Assembly (NCBI RefSeq): GCF_000005825.2
Contig: NC_013791.2
Coordinates: 1,612,001-1,676,000 of the forward strand
DNA length: 64,000 nucleotides
Direction of reading: 5' to 3'
DNA from: Alkalihalophilus pseudofirmus OF4
Lineage (GTDB): Bacteria > Bacillota > Bacilli > Bacillales > Bacillaceae_D
In this document: piece after piece, positions 27,948 to 35,998 of the stretch
Layout of the letters: every line of letters begins with the position of its first letter
Numbering within the stretch: the first letter of the stretch is position 1
The notes under the pieces: generated by a model
The model's input: only the letters and a program-made list of their open reading frames with translations
Databases searched by the model: none
Told to the model about the DNA's origin: nothing
Translations under genes and position numbers: made by a program

Positions 27948-28522
27948 CGTTCTCGCTCCTTTTTAATAGCAGGCTCCCAGATTCGGTCAACTGTTTTCAA
28001 TTCCTTCTTACAAAAGGTCAATTTAAAAATGTCCGGCATGTCAAGCGTCTTCCAAAATGAAAAATCGTATGATGTATCAAAATAATTCATCATTAATACC
28101 ATGATGTTTCCGTGGGTTCCAATAACAATGTGTTTACCTTCATATGTATCCAATATTTCATTTAAGCTTGAGATGCCTCTTTTCTGGGCATCTAGATTGG
28201 ACTCTCCTCCGGGCCAAGAGAATGCTTCATCTCCCCATACTCTTTGAATAGCATGAGAAAAATCTTCAGCTGGTGTGGTCGTTAAAACTCGTTCACGGAA
28301 GTTATCCACCATGCCAATGCTTTGCCCCGTAAATTCAGCAATCCCATTAATCGTTTGTATAGCCCGTTTATAAGGACTTGATAGGACAATATCAATTTTC
28401 TCTCCCTTTAAAACGTTCGTGACTTTCTTCGCATCCTCCATTCCTTGCTTTGATAAAGGACGACCTAACTCGTCTGTGGAATAGGTGGAATGAGCGTGGC
28501 GGACAAAATAGATGGTAGTCAT
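27944..28522 (-). CDS. Histidine phosphatase family protein
   Basis: A 192-residue phosphoglycerate mutase-like enzyme with the phospho-acceptor motif RHAHS near the N-terminus, the SSPYKRAIQT block and a late GTHG histidine. Broad-specificity phosphatases such as PhoE/YhfR are of this kind. The start at 28522 follows AAAGGGAGG; a longer frame upstream runs through a tandem duplication and has no site. It is the first gene of a two-gene unit with the hydrolase. Confidence 0.85.
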   Translation of the reverse strand: MTTIYFVRHAHSTYSTDELGRPLSKQGMEDAKKVTNVLKGEKIDIVLSSPYKRAIQTINGIAEFTGQSIGMVDNFRERVLTTTPAEDFSHAIQRVWGDEAFSWPGGESNLDAQKRGISSLNEILDTYEGKHIVIGTHGNIMVLMMNYFDTSYDFSFWKTLDMPDIFKLTFCKKELKTVDRIWEPAIKKERER

Positions 28523-28537
28523 AAAAGCCTCCCTTTT

Positions 28538-28593
28538 AAATGATCTCTTATGAATTTTACCATCAAAATGATCTCTTATGAATTTTACCATCA
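28538..28593 (-). repeat. Perfect 28-bp tandem duplication in the leader of the phosphatase gene
   Basis: AAATGATCTCTTATGAATTT... is present twice in exact tandem (28538-28565 and 28566-28593). It lies directly upstream of the ribosome site and would duplicate leader or promoter sequence. Perfect identity points to a recent event. Confidence 0.9.
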
Positions 28594-28654
28594 AAAGGTA
28601 ATTTTCGGCATGAAAAACCGCTGCTTATAATAAAAAAGCGGTGGGTACTTCACT

Positions 28655-28789
28655 ATGACTCTTGCCGGCCAAAAATATATAACCATTGCACAGTTATGCG
28701 AGGAAACAGGGTTATCAAAGGGGTTTATTAGCAATGTTGAAACTTACAATGCGCTCCCCTTCTATTTAAACATTAAGTACTTTTGCTGA
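28655..28789 (+). pseudogene. Fragment of an XRE-type helix-turn-helix regulator
   Basis: A 44-codon frame reading ITIAQLCEETGLSKGFISNVE, which is the core of a Cro/C1-type helix-turn-helix (as in XRE-cupin regulators), then a divergent tail ending in TGA. The usual first helix is incomplete and no effector domain follows. Most likely a gene remnant; a functional mini-protein is possible as GGTGGG lies nine bases before the ATG. It is the only coding trace in the 370-base gap between the phosphatase and epimerase genes. Confidence 0.5.
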
Positions 28790-28849
28790 CTTTATAGCTG
28801 TACCGCTACCTTATATTCTGATACAGAAATACATGATTTGTCGTAAAGC

Positions 28850-28885
28850 AAAAAGGAGATAAGAAAGGGTATTCTTATCTCCTTT
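28850..28885 (-). terminator. Terminator after the epimerase gene
   Basis: AAAGGAGATAAG/CTTATCTCCTTT perfect stem followed by Ts on the minus strand. Confidence 0.92.
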
Positions 28886-28892
28886 AGCGTTG

Positions 28893-29780
28893 TCAATGAA
28901 TAATCTCACTAAGTGCTTGATCTAGCGTAGGATAGGTGAATGTAAAACCAGCCTGCTCTAGTCGCTCAGGAATGACCCATCTGCTCTTTAGGACGAGTTC
29001 GGTTTCAGTTCTGATAAGGACAGAGCCAGCTTCTAGCATCCATTTAGGGGCAGGCAGACCAATCGGCGCATTAAGTTTCGTGCGTAATTGTTTCATCAAC
29101 TCGTGATTGGTCACAGGCTCAGGTGCAGAACAGTTAAATACCCCGCTTAAATCTTCTCGCTCTCGTAAAAACTCTACAATCTGAAATAAATCGTCTAGGT
29201 GAATCCAGCTGAACATTTGATCGCCTGTCCCTTGCACACCGCCGAGGCCAAATTTTACAAGGTTCAAGTAAGGACTCATGACTCCTCCGCCTTTTCCAAG
29301 AACGATCGCAATACGTAAGGCAATTTGACGTGTATGCGGCAGCTGATAGGCGAAGAAAGTGTCTTCCCAAGTCGTGGCGACATCAACTGAGAACCCGGTG
29401 CCGATTTCTCCGTCTGCCTCTGTCATCGCGCGGTCCTCTGCATGGCGGTAAATAGTTGCTGTACTCGAGTTAATCCACAATTTAGGAGGGGTTTCACATG
29501 AAAGTACGGCTTTGCCTAATGCTTTTGTAGTTTCTGTACGAGACTGCATAATAGCCTTTTTATTTGCCTCGTTGTAACGGCAATTGACGGACTTCCCTGC
29601 TAAATTAATAAGCAACTCAGCGCCATCTATAGCTTCTAGCATTCGTTCTGTATCCGTCCAAGAAATATGTTCATTTTGTCTAGAAATAATATGTACGTCA
29701 TAATCAAGCTCTTTATAAAGTTTGGTAAAATGCTGCCCGATAAATCCTGTACCACCGGCTAAAACAACTTTCTTTTTCAA
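28893..29780 (-). CDS. TIGR01777 family NAD(P)-dependent epimerase (YfhF-like)
   Basis: A 295-residue extended SDR with AGGTGFIGQH at the N-terminus, LINLAGKSV in the middle, a SSTATIY catalytic-region block and the C-terminal DUF1731-like segment (PAPKWMLEAGSVLIRTETELVLKS pattern). This is the SDR39U1/YfhF group of unknown substrate. It starts with TTG behind GGGAGAG. It is monocistronic with its own terminator. Confidence 0.87.
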   Translation of the reverse strand: MKKKVVLAGGTGFIGQHFTKLYKELDYDVHIISRQNEHISWTDTERMLEAIDGAELLINLAGKSVNCRYNEANKKAIMQSRTETTKALGKAVLSCETPPKLWINSSTATIYRHAEDRAMTEADGEIGTGFSVDVATTWEDTFFAYQLPHTRQIALRIAIVLGKGGGVMSPYLNLVKFGLGGVQGTGDQMFSWIHLDDLFQIVEFLREREDLSGVFNCSAPEPVTNHELMKQLRTKLNAPIGLPAPKWMLEAGSVLIRTETELVLKSRWVIPERLEQAGFTFTYPTLDQALSEIIH

Positions 29781-29877
29781 ATGAATTCTCTCCCATCAAT
29801 GGCGATTTCCAAATAAGGTGGATGACCTGATGTGACTCCCATTATAAACCAATTGTAACGTTTCCGAAATATAAATG

Positions 29878-29913
29878 AAAAAAGCTTGCTAGAATCATAG
29901 AATCTAACAAGCT
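29878..29913 (-). terminator. Terminator after the TauE/SafE gene
   Basis: AGCTTGTTAGATTC/GATTCTAGCAAGCT stem (one mismatch) and six Ts; the first stem overlaps the stop codon. Confidence 0.9.
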
Positions 29914-30649
29914 AAGAAAGAATAATCAAGTTTAATGCGGCTATGAATACAATGATCATTGCAAGCCTTTTAATCAGGTGATTTGGAAGCTTCTCAAACC
30001 ACTTCATACCAAGTGAAGTACCAATGCAAACACCAATAATACCGATGAATATATAGATCATCATGTTGGAGTTGAAATCTCCATTTATCCCATGCAATGT
30101 AATCGTAGATAGGCTGGTAATGATCGTCATCAGCTGCAAATTAGCTTGATACTTATGTTTCTCGTTAAGATAGATCATTAAGAAATAGAAGACAAAAAAT
30201 GGTCCGCCAACAGCGAAGATCCCGCCTATAAATCCACCTGAAAAACCTAATGATATCGGAATGAGGGGATGAATTCTCTGATCAGGAGCTGTATTCTTTT
30301 TATTTAGAAGAAGGAAAATCACCATTCCAATTAAGAAAAAGCCTAAAACTTTCTTTAAACTATCCATTTCTCCGTATGTACTTAAGAAGAAAAAAGAGAA
30401 AACTCGACCAATCATGGCCGAGGCGATCAAAATACCTATTCCTTTTAAATCAATCGAACGATACACTTTGAAAATAATGCTTAATGCGGCGACTAATAAA
30501 AGCGTAACCACGATTAACGTACTTTCTTTAATGCTTAAGAAAAGGGGCAGAAACCCCATGACGACAAGTCCGAAGCCAAATCCGCTTGCTCCTTGAATAA
30601 AGCCTCCAACTAGAATAATAAGGAAAATAATGAGTAATTCAAAAAACAT
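29912..30649 (-). CDS. TauE/SafE-family membrane permease
   Basis: About 245 residues with eight predicted membrane segments and the GASGFGFGL motif in the first repeat and SGGFIGGIFAVGGP in the second, the signature of the TauE/SafE (DUF81) family. Members are linked to export of sulfite or organosulfonates, but most are uncharacterised. The ATG at 30649 is preceded by AAGGA; a GTG six bases earlier is also in frame. An aminotransferase/aldehyde dehydrogenase pair lies about 5 kb away, so a taurine-type role is possible but unsupported. Confidence 0.8.
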   Translation of the reverse strand: MFFELLIIFLIILVGGFIQGASGFGFGLVVMGFLPLFLSIKESTLIVVTLLLVAALSIIFKVYRSIDLKGIGILIASAMIGRVFSFFFLSTYGEMDSLKKVLGFFLIGMVIFLLLNKKNTAPDQRIHPLIPISLGFSGGFIGGIFAVGGPFFVFYFLMIYLNEKHKYQANLQLMTIITSLSTITLHGINGDFNSNMMIYIFIGIIGVCIGTSLGMKWFEKLPNHLIKRLAMIIVFIAALNLIILS

Positions 30650-30682
30650 AGACACCGATCCTTGCTCGTTTGATTATCGTTA

Positions 30683-31033
30683 TTACATAAATGTTGTTTC
30701 GACGTTTCTTGGAATCTCTTTTAAAGGTTTACCTTCTTTGTAGTATAGATCTGGATTTAAAATGACAAAGAATACATGCACATTCGCATACCCGTAATCC
30801 GTTAATTTTTGATTAATCATTGAAGCTAAAGAATCGTGGGTTTCTTGGTCCCGCTGAAACATAAAGATCTCGACCGAAGAAGGTGTTTCTGTAATCTGTA
30901 CAACAGAAATAACTTCAATCTTCACCGTTTCTTTCGGCAGGTTTGCAATCAATGACATCTGATCTATTAAATAAGGTGCTGCGTGTCTTACAATATCGCT
31001 GTCAATTCCTTTAAAACGTAAAAATGGCATCAT
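30683..31033 (-). CDS. DUF1904 family protein
   Basis: About 116 residues (MMPFLRFKG at the start, VFFVILNPDLYYKEGKPL near the end), resembling DUF1904, a tautomerase-fold family of unknown function. Start chosen after AAGGAAGAGG. It lies 33 bases upstream of the permease gene on the same strand and may be transcribed with it. Confidence 0.7.
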   Translation of the reverse strand: MMPFLRFKGIDSDIVRHAAPYLIDQMSLIANLPKETVKIEVISVVQITETPSSVEIFMFQRDQETHDSLASMINQKLTDYGYANVHVFFVILNPDLYYKEGKPLKEIPRNVETTFM

Positions 31034-31160
31034 GCCTCTTCCTTTCAAACAGGATTACTAAACAAGTTGAGAGTTGCTAGCTTGTCTGCTCTACTATAAT
31101 TACCTGGGTACGTAATAATATATCTAGATAATTGTATCATAGTTTGTCAGATCATGTCCC

Positions 31161-31189
31161 AAAAAAAGACACTTCCCAAACAGGAAGTG
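31161..31189 (-). terminator. Terminator after the DUF1801 gene
   Basis: CACTTCC/GGAAGTG stem, short loop, seven Ts on the minus strand. Confidence 0.88.
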
Positions 31190-31200
31190 CAGCGTACCTA

Positions 31201-31629
31201 TTAATGATGATCAGGATACAATGTGTGTAGAAAATCTACGGATTGTTTAATTAAAGCTTTTAGCACATTCGTATCTATATCAGCTACTTTATTGATGTAA
31301 ACACATGCTTTACCGGATGTATGCTTGCCGAATGATTCTAATAGCTTTTCGCGGTCTGGATCTCCTGTTGCAAAGTATAAACTTATTTTTGCCTTGCGTG
31401 GAGAGAATCCAACAAGGGGTGCGTCGCCTTCATGACCTGTTTTATATGTATAATGATAAGAGCCGAATCCAATAATACTAGAGCCCCACATCTTAGCCTC
31501 ATAGCCTGTCGTTTCTGTGAAAAGATCTAATAATTGATACGCGTCTTCACGTTTCTTAGGACTTTCTACTTTTTCAATGAATGCTAAAACACTTGCATCA
31601 TTTTCTTTCGTTTTAAGTTCATAAGCCAC
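31201..31629 (-). CDS. DUF1801 domain protein
   Basis: About 142 residues. VLAFIEKVESPKKREDAYQLLDLF, KMWGSSIIGFGSYHYTYKTG and LLGKHTSGKACVYINK-like blocks are typical of DUF1801 (YdhG-like, frataxin-like fold in some members). Function not established. The probable start is the GTG at 31629, seven bases after GGGGGTG; the frame is open up to 31665. It stands alone with its own terminator. Confidence 0.75.
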   Translation of the reverse strand: MAYELKTKENDASVLAFIEKVESPKKREDAYQLLDLFTETTGYEAKMWGSSIIGFGSYHYTYKTGHEGDAPLVGFSPRKAKISLYFATGDPDREKLLESFGKHTSGKACVYINKVADIDTNVLKALIKQSVDFLHTLYPDHH

Positions 31630-31751
31630 TCGCTGCACCCCCGTCGTATATATTGTACTGATCATATCATGATTTTCAGTGATGAAGAAATAAGCGATGT
31701 CTATTGGACACCGCTACATCTGTTATCAGTATATTTTAAGATATTATTCTT

Positions 31752-32744
31752 CTACTCCTTTACTATTCCTGCTTCAACCTTGCTCTCCTGCTGTTCTCGC
31801 TTTTTCTTTAATGCCACTAAAGACATCATTTCGTGTGCAACTGCTGAAGCCATGACCGCAGTGACTTCCCCGCTATCATAGGTTGGGAGTACTTCAACTA
31901 AATCGAATCCGACTATATTCAACCCATTTAATTTACGAACGCATTCGAGTGCTTCGTAATTGGTCGCACCGCATACTTCAGGAGTGCCTGTTCCAGGAGC
32001 ATAGGCTGGATCGACAAAATCAATATCAAAAGATACAAATAGCGGCGCATCACCTACTCGTTTATGCACTCTTTCCATTGTTTCTGCGTAACCGATTTGG
32101 CGGAACTCTTGCATGGTTATAACTTCAAAACCTAGATGGCGTGTATCATTCATATCTTCTGGACCGTATAACGAACCGCGCATTCCAACCATGATTGAAT
32201 GTTCAACATCAATCAGCCCTTCTTCTACAGCGCGTCTAAACGGTGTCCCATGCATGTATTTTTCTCCGTAATAGTGTTCCCAAGTATCGGCATGGGCATC
32301 AAACAATACTAGAGCAACTGGTCCATATTTTTCTGCAAAGGCACGGAGATGGCCGAGGCTGATAGAGTGATCGCCGCCAAGTATAATTGGTGTGATATTA
32401 TGATGAAGGATTGGTCGAAGCTCATCTTGAATTGCTTCATATGTGCGATGTACATTGCCTGGCACCACATTCACATCTCCGTAGTCGACTCCTGATGCAT
32501 AATCAAAAATATTAATATCTTGATCTGGATTGTATGGTCTAAGCAACACAGAAAAATCTCGGATGTGCTGCGGGCCTAATCTTTGCCCTGTACGGAATGA
32601 TGCAGCCGTGTCAAAAGGAACGCCTAAAATTACAAAGTCTACATTTTCTGTCGTTTTAATTGCCTCAAGTCTCATAAATGTACGGACTCCGCAAAAACGA
32701 GGTGACTGAGATGAATCTTTTGGTTGGTACATAGGTTTAGTCAT
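31752..32744 (-). CDS. Ureohydrolase (agmatinase/guanidino-acid hydrolase family)
   Basis: A 330-residue arginase-fold enzyme with the two-Mn ligands in GGDHS, FDAHADTW and SFDIDFVDPAYAPG. The HGTPFRRAVEEGL block and the FMRL near the N-terminus recall Pseudomonas guanidinopropionase/guanidinobutyrase more than short agmatinases (about 290 residues). It would release urea from a guanidino compound, leaving an amine or omega-amino acid. ATG at 32744 lies seven bases after AGGAGG. A perfect -24/-12 promoter precedes it, and the next genes upstream encode a sigma-54 activator, an aldehyde dehydrogenase and an aminotransferase. Agmatine remains an alternative substrate. Confidence 0.85.
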   Translation of the reverse strand: MTKPMYQPKDSSQSPRFCGVRTFMRLEAIKTTENVDFVILGVPFDTAASFRTGQRLGPQHIRDFSVLLRPYNPDQDINIFDYASGVDYGDVNVVPGNVHRTYEAIQDELRPILHHNITPIILGGDHSISLGHLRAFAEKYGPVALVLFDAHADTWEHYYGEKYMHGTPFRRAVEEGLIDVEHSIMVGMRGSLYGPEDMNDTRHLGFEVITMQEFRQIGYAETMERVHKRVGDAPLFVSFDIDFVDPAYAPGTGTPEVCGATNYEALECVRKLNGLNIVGFDLVEVLPTYDSGEVTAVMASAVAHEMMSLVALKKKREQQESKVEAGIVKE

Positions 32745-32790
32745 CGAATAACCTCCTGCTATCACTAAAAAGTTTGATAGTTTCTTTAAT

Positions 32791-32806
32791 TGCAAGACCT
32801 GTGCCA
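32791..32806 (-). promoter_or_regulatory. Sigma-54 (-24/-12) promoter of the ureohydrolase gene
   Basis: The minus strand reads TGGCACAGGTCTTGCA, a perfect match to TGGCAC-N5-TTGCA, about 45 bases before the start codon. It lies between the terminator of the activator gene and the ureohydrolase, so the gene has its own activator-dependent transcript. Confidence 0.9.
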
Positions 32807-32836
32807 GTTTCATTTCATTGTAAAACGTACAAGAAA

Positions 32837-32870
32837 AGCCCATTTAATTCAACAATGAATTAAATGGGCT
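32837..32870 (-). terminator. Terminator after the second sigma-54 activator gene
   Basis: Perfect 15-base stem AGCCCATTTAATTCA/TGAATTAAATGGGCT with a four-base loop and Ts on the minus strand. Confidence 0.95.
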
Positions 32871-32883
32871 AAATTTAAGTTGT

Positions 32884-34311
32884 TTATGAATTAAGATGCA
32901 TTTTTGAATTAAGATTGTATTTATGGAGCTTTCTCACAACGGTTGATTGGCTTAATCCAAGAAGTTCAGCCATTTCATACGTCGTTTTGCATTGTTTTAT
33001 AGCATGTTCAAGCCAATGTTTTTCTACTTGCGCCATTGCTTCTTTATAGGTGGAGGCGTTGATTGCCTCATTGGATTGACTGGCTGTAGACTCCTCAATT
33101 GAGTTATGCTGCTGTTTGTGGATCAGCAGCGGCAAATCACTTATTTCAATCCGGTCCTTCTCTGAGGTAAGCACCAATCGTTCCATTGTATTTTCTAATT
33201 CACGCACATTTCCTGGCCAGTGATAGGCTAGTAATTCATCGAGCGCTAGTGCTTGAAGATGCTTATGTACATTGTATTTTTGATTAAAGCTATGGAGGTA
33301 GTGCTGGATTAATAGTAGAATATCATCTTTTCTTTTGCGCAGCGGCGGGATTTCGATCGGGATGACATGAAGTCTGTAGTATAGATCTTGCCTGAATGAA
33401 CCGCTTCTGGCCATTTCTTCTAAGTTTTGATTAGTTGAGGCAATCAGTCTGAAGTCAATTTTATGTGGTTTTAATCCGCCTACTCGTGTCACAGTCTTTT
33501 CTTGCAGCACTTTTAAGAGTTTGGCTTGCATAGATAAAGGCAATTCCCCGATTTCATCTAGAAATAATGTACCGCCGTCTGCTAATTCGATCATGCCGGG
33601 CTTGCCTTTTTTATGTGCTCCGGTAAATGAACCCGATTCATACCCAAACATTTCTGATTCAAATAACGCTTCTGGTATGGCGCTGCAATTTACTTCGATG
33701 AAAGGCTTTGAAGCTCGGCTGCTGCCATTATGGAGCGCCCTCGCAAATACATTTTTCCCAACGCCTGATTCCCCTAAAAATACGACTGTCGCTTCTGAAT
33801 CAGATACTCTTTTAACAAGCTCCCACACCCGCTTGATTGCTTTACTTTTTAAGATGACATCACGATCTTGTTCTTCTTTTTCAAGCAGCTCTTCTATCTG
33901 TGATTCATACAGCCCCATTCTCTCCTGCAGCGTATGATAATTTTCTCTCAGCTCTTCAATTTCAGTTAAATCGTATGAAAAACTGATGACACGAATGAGT
34001 TCTCCGTTCTCATTAAACACCGGCATTCCTGTTGCAAGCACCGTTCGTTCTCCTTTTGTATGCTGAAGCACCTGGCATTCTTTTTTTTCATTTAGTACCC
34101 TTACTGTTATTGAAGGTGAGAAAATGTCTTCTTTTTCAAGATCATATACAGAGCGGCCTAGGATCTGGTTAAACTCTACGCCATATATATCAAGACAATT
34201 AGGGCTAGCCTTCAGGACGTTACCTTCTCCATCCGTGATGACAATATTGTCCTTTGACCCTTTTAAAATCGCCTGTAACTCTATCTCAACGAAGTTATTT
34301 CCTGAATCCAT
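32884..34311 (-). CDS. Sigma-54-dependent enhancer-binding protein with one PAS domain
   Basis: A 475-residue activator. A PAS domain (about 10-120) and a short coiled-coil linker (about 120-150) precede an AAA+ domain with Walker A GESGVGKN, contact loop GSFTGAHKK and Walker B TLFLDEIGE, and a C-terminal helix-turn-helix (TTYEMAELLGLSQSTVVRKL). With no receiver domain it probably senses a ligand, as do TyrR/RocR-type regulators. GAAGGGACGG precedes the ATG. It lies between two -24/-12 promoters facing the same way, one for the aminotransferase-dehydrogenase pair and one for the ureohydrolase, and is their likely activator. Confidence 0.92.
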   Translation of the reverse strand: MDSGNNFVEIELQAILKGSKDNIVITDGEGNVLKASPNCLDIYGVEFNQILGRSVYDLEKEDIFSPSITVRVLNEKKECQVLQHTKGERTVLATGMPVFNENGELIRVISFSYDLTEIEELRENYHTLQERMGLYESQIEELLEKEEQDRDVILKSKAIKRVWELVKRVSDSEATVVFLGESGVGKNVFARALHNGSSRASKPFIEVNCSAIPEALFESEMFGYESGSFTGAHKKGKPGMIELADGGTLFLDEIGELPLSMQAKLLKVLQEKTVTRVGGLKPHKIDFRLIASTNQNLEEMARSGSFRQDLYYRLHVIPIEIPPLRKRKDDILLLIQHYLHSFNQKYNVHKHLQALALDELLAYHWPGNVRELENTMERLVLTSEKDRIEISDLPLLIHKQQHNSIEESTASQSNEAINASTYKEAMAQVEKHWLEHAIKQCKTTYEMAELLGLSQSTVVRKLHKYNLNSKMHLNS

Positions 34312-34347
34312 AGAAAACCGTCCCTTCTAGGAGTATGTTACCATCAA

Positions 34348-34514
34348 ATATATCATTTTTTGTGCTGGATTGCGCTGGTTAAGACTGTTATTGCGTCTGT
34401 TCAGGCAAGATTTATGTGGCCTCTAGTCGGAATTGGATTTATTGCTGATAGAATTAACTTCTTTCAGAGATTAATTGCGTTAGTTGCCTCGTAATTGCGC
34501 CGATCTTTACACAA
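34348..34514. repeat. Degenerate array with an ATTGCGYY core every ~21 bp (array B)
   Basis: Cores ATTGCGCT (34369), ATTGCGTC (34390), ATTGCGTT (34474) and ATTGCGCC (34494), with weaker ATTGGATT (34432) and ATTAACTT (34453) in register, fall at steps of 21, 42, 21, 21 and 20 bases. The 12-13 bases between cores are not conserved. It fills the gap between the activator start and the aldehyde dehydrogenase terminator. A like array lies at 62118-62304. Meaning unknown. Confidence 0.7.
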
Positions 34515-34515
34515 A

Positions 34516-34545
34516 CAAAAAATGGCGGGCATCTACGCCCACCAT
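34516..34545 (-). terminator. Terminator after the aldehyde dehydrogenase gene
   Basis: TGGTGGGC/GCCCGCCA stem (one G-T pair), six-base loop and six Ts on the minus strand, just beyond the stop codon. Confidence 0.85.
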
Positions 34546-34552
34546 ACCTTGC

Positions 34553-35977
34553 TTAATAGTTATGATTAAAAACGATCAATTTTTGCTCGGTCATTTCTTC
34601 GATCGCATATTTTACGCCTTCGCGGCCAACGCCACTTTCTTTGACACCGCCATAAGGCATATGGTCGACTCTGAAGGTTGGAATATCATTAATCATCACA
34701 CCGCCGACATGGATCTTTTTCGTCGCTGCAAAAGCGGTATGAATGTTTTCTGTATAAATACCAGCTTGCAGACCGTATTTAGAATTGTTAACCTCATCGA
34801 TCGCCTCATCAATGGATGTCACTTTGTTAATATGAACGATCGGTGCAAACACTTCCTGGCACGATACTTTCAATTCATTTCCTGCATGGAGAAGGACGGT
34901 AGGGTAGAGAATATTTCCTTCAGCTTCTCCACCGCAAGCAACTTCTGCTCCGTTTTGCTTCGCTTCCTCAATCCAGCTTAGGGCACGCTTGACATCTTTC
35001 GGGCTGATAAGAGCTGATACGTCCGTTTGGTCATCTAATGCGTCACCGACGGTTAACTTCTTAGTCTCTTGAACAAACTTTTCAACAAACTCCTCATATA
35101 CTTCATCCACTACATAGATACGCTGCAAGGAAATGCATACCTGGCCTTGGAAAGCAAAGGCTCCAGAAACGGCACGAGAGATGATTTTATCTATATCTAC
35201 GTTTTTATCAATAATGACAGCTGCATTTGAGCCTAGCTCGAGCGTGACCTTCTTAAGCCCCGCCTTATTACGAATGCCTATTCCTACTTCAGGGCTTCCG
35301 GTGAAGGAGATCTTTTTCACACGGTCATCTGTAACAAGTTTTTCACCAACTAAAGCTCCGCTCCCCGTAACAATATTTAATGCCCCTTTCGGAAGACCTG
35401 CTTCTTCAAAAAGGTTTGCTAGAAACAGCGAAGATAGCGGCGTCTGACCTGCAGGCTTAAGGACCACTGCGTTTCCGGATGCAATCGCTGGACCTACTTT
35501 ATGGGCAACAAGGTTCATTGGGAAGTTAAAGGGAGTAATGGCTCCGACAACCCCAAGTGGTTCACGTACCGTATAGGCTGTTCTCCCTTCTCCGCCTTCT
35601 TGAGCATCTAGCGGCAAAGTTTCACCGTGGATCCGTTTCGCTTCCTCAGCAGAGAATTTGTAGGTCGCAATCGTTCTTGCCACTTCAGCACGAGCTGTTT
35701 TAATCGGCTTTGCCGCTTCTCGGGCAATTAATTGAGCTGCCTCTTCTTTGCGCTCTTCTAATTTCGCTGCAGCTTTTTCTAAGATAGCTGCTCGTTTGTG
35801 ACTAGCGAGTTCAGCCATTTCTTTGCTCGCTTTTTCAGCTGCTTCAATGGCATTCTCTACTTGTTCTTCATTAGCTGCTGCAATCTCTGCAATCTTTTCG
35901 CCTGTATAAGGAGAAGATAATTCTGTATAGGAATGTCCTTCCACCCATTGACCATTTATATATAGATGCTTTTTCAC
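34553..35977 (-). CDS. Aldehyde dehydrogenase family protein (probable semialdehyde dehydrogenase)
   Basis: A 474-residue NAD(P)-dependent aldehyde dehydrogenase: PFNFPMNL cofactor region, FTGSPEVG, general-base Glu in LELGSNAA and nucleophile Cys in FQGQVCIS, then the C-terminal PYGG.KESG.GREG block. It resembles lactaldehyde/glyceraldehyde-3-phosphate-type dehydrogenases rather than classical GabD. It starts with GTG after GAGGG, 21 bases behind the aminotransferase, so the two form an operon. It should oxidise the semialdehyde made by that aminotransferase (succinate or malonate semialdehyde; sulfoacetaldehyde is an alternative). Confidence 0.9.
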   Translation of the reverse strand: MKKHLYINGQWVEGHSYTELSSPYTGEKIAEIAAANEEQVENAIEAAEKASKEMAELASHKRAAILEKAAAKLEERKEEAAQLIAREAAKPIKTARAEVARTIATYKFSAEEAKRIHGETLPLDAQEGGEGRTAYTVREPLGVVGAITPFNFPMNLVAHKVGPAIASGNAVVLKPAGQTPLSSLFLANLFEEAGLPKGALNIVTGSGALVGEKLVTDDRVKKISFTGSPEVGIGIRNKAGLKKVTLELGSNAAVIIDKNVDIDKIISRAVSGAFAFQGQVCISLQRIYVVDEVYEEFVEKFVQETKKLTVGDALDDQTDVSALISPKDVKRALSWIEEAKQNGAEVACGGEAEGNILYPTVLLHAGNELKVSCQEVFAPIVHINKVTSIDEAIDEVNNSKYGLQAGIYTENIHTAFAATKKIHVGGVMINDIPTFRVDHMPYGGVKESGVGREGVKYAIEEMTEQKLIVFNHNY

Positions 35978-35998
35978 CTGGATCCCTCGCTTTTTTGA

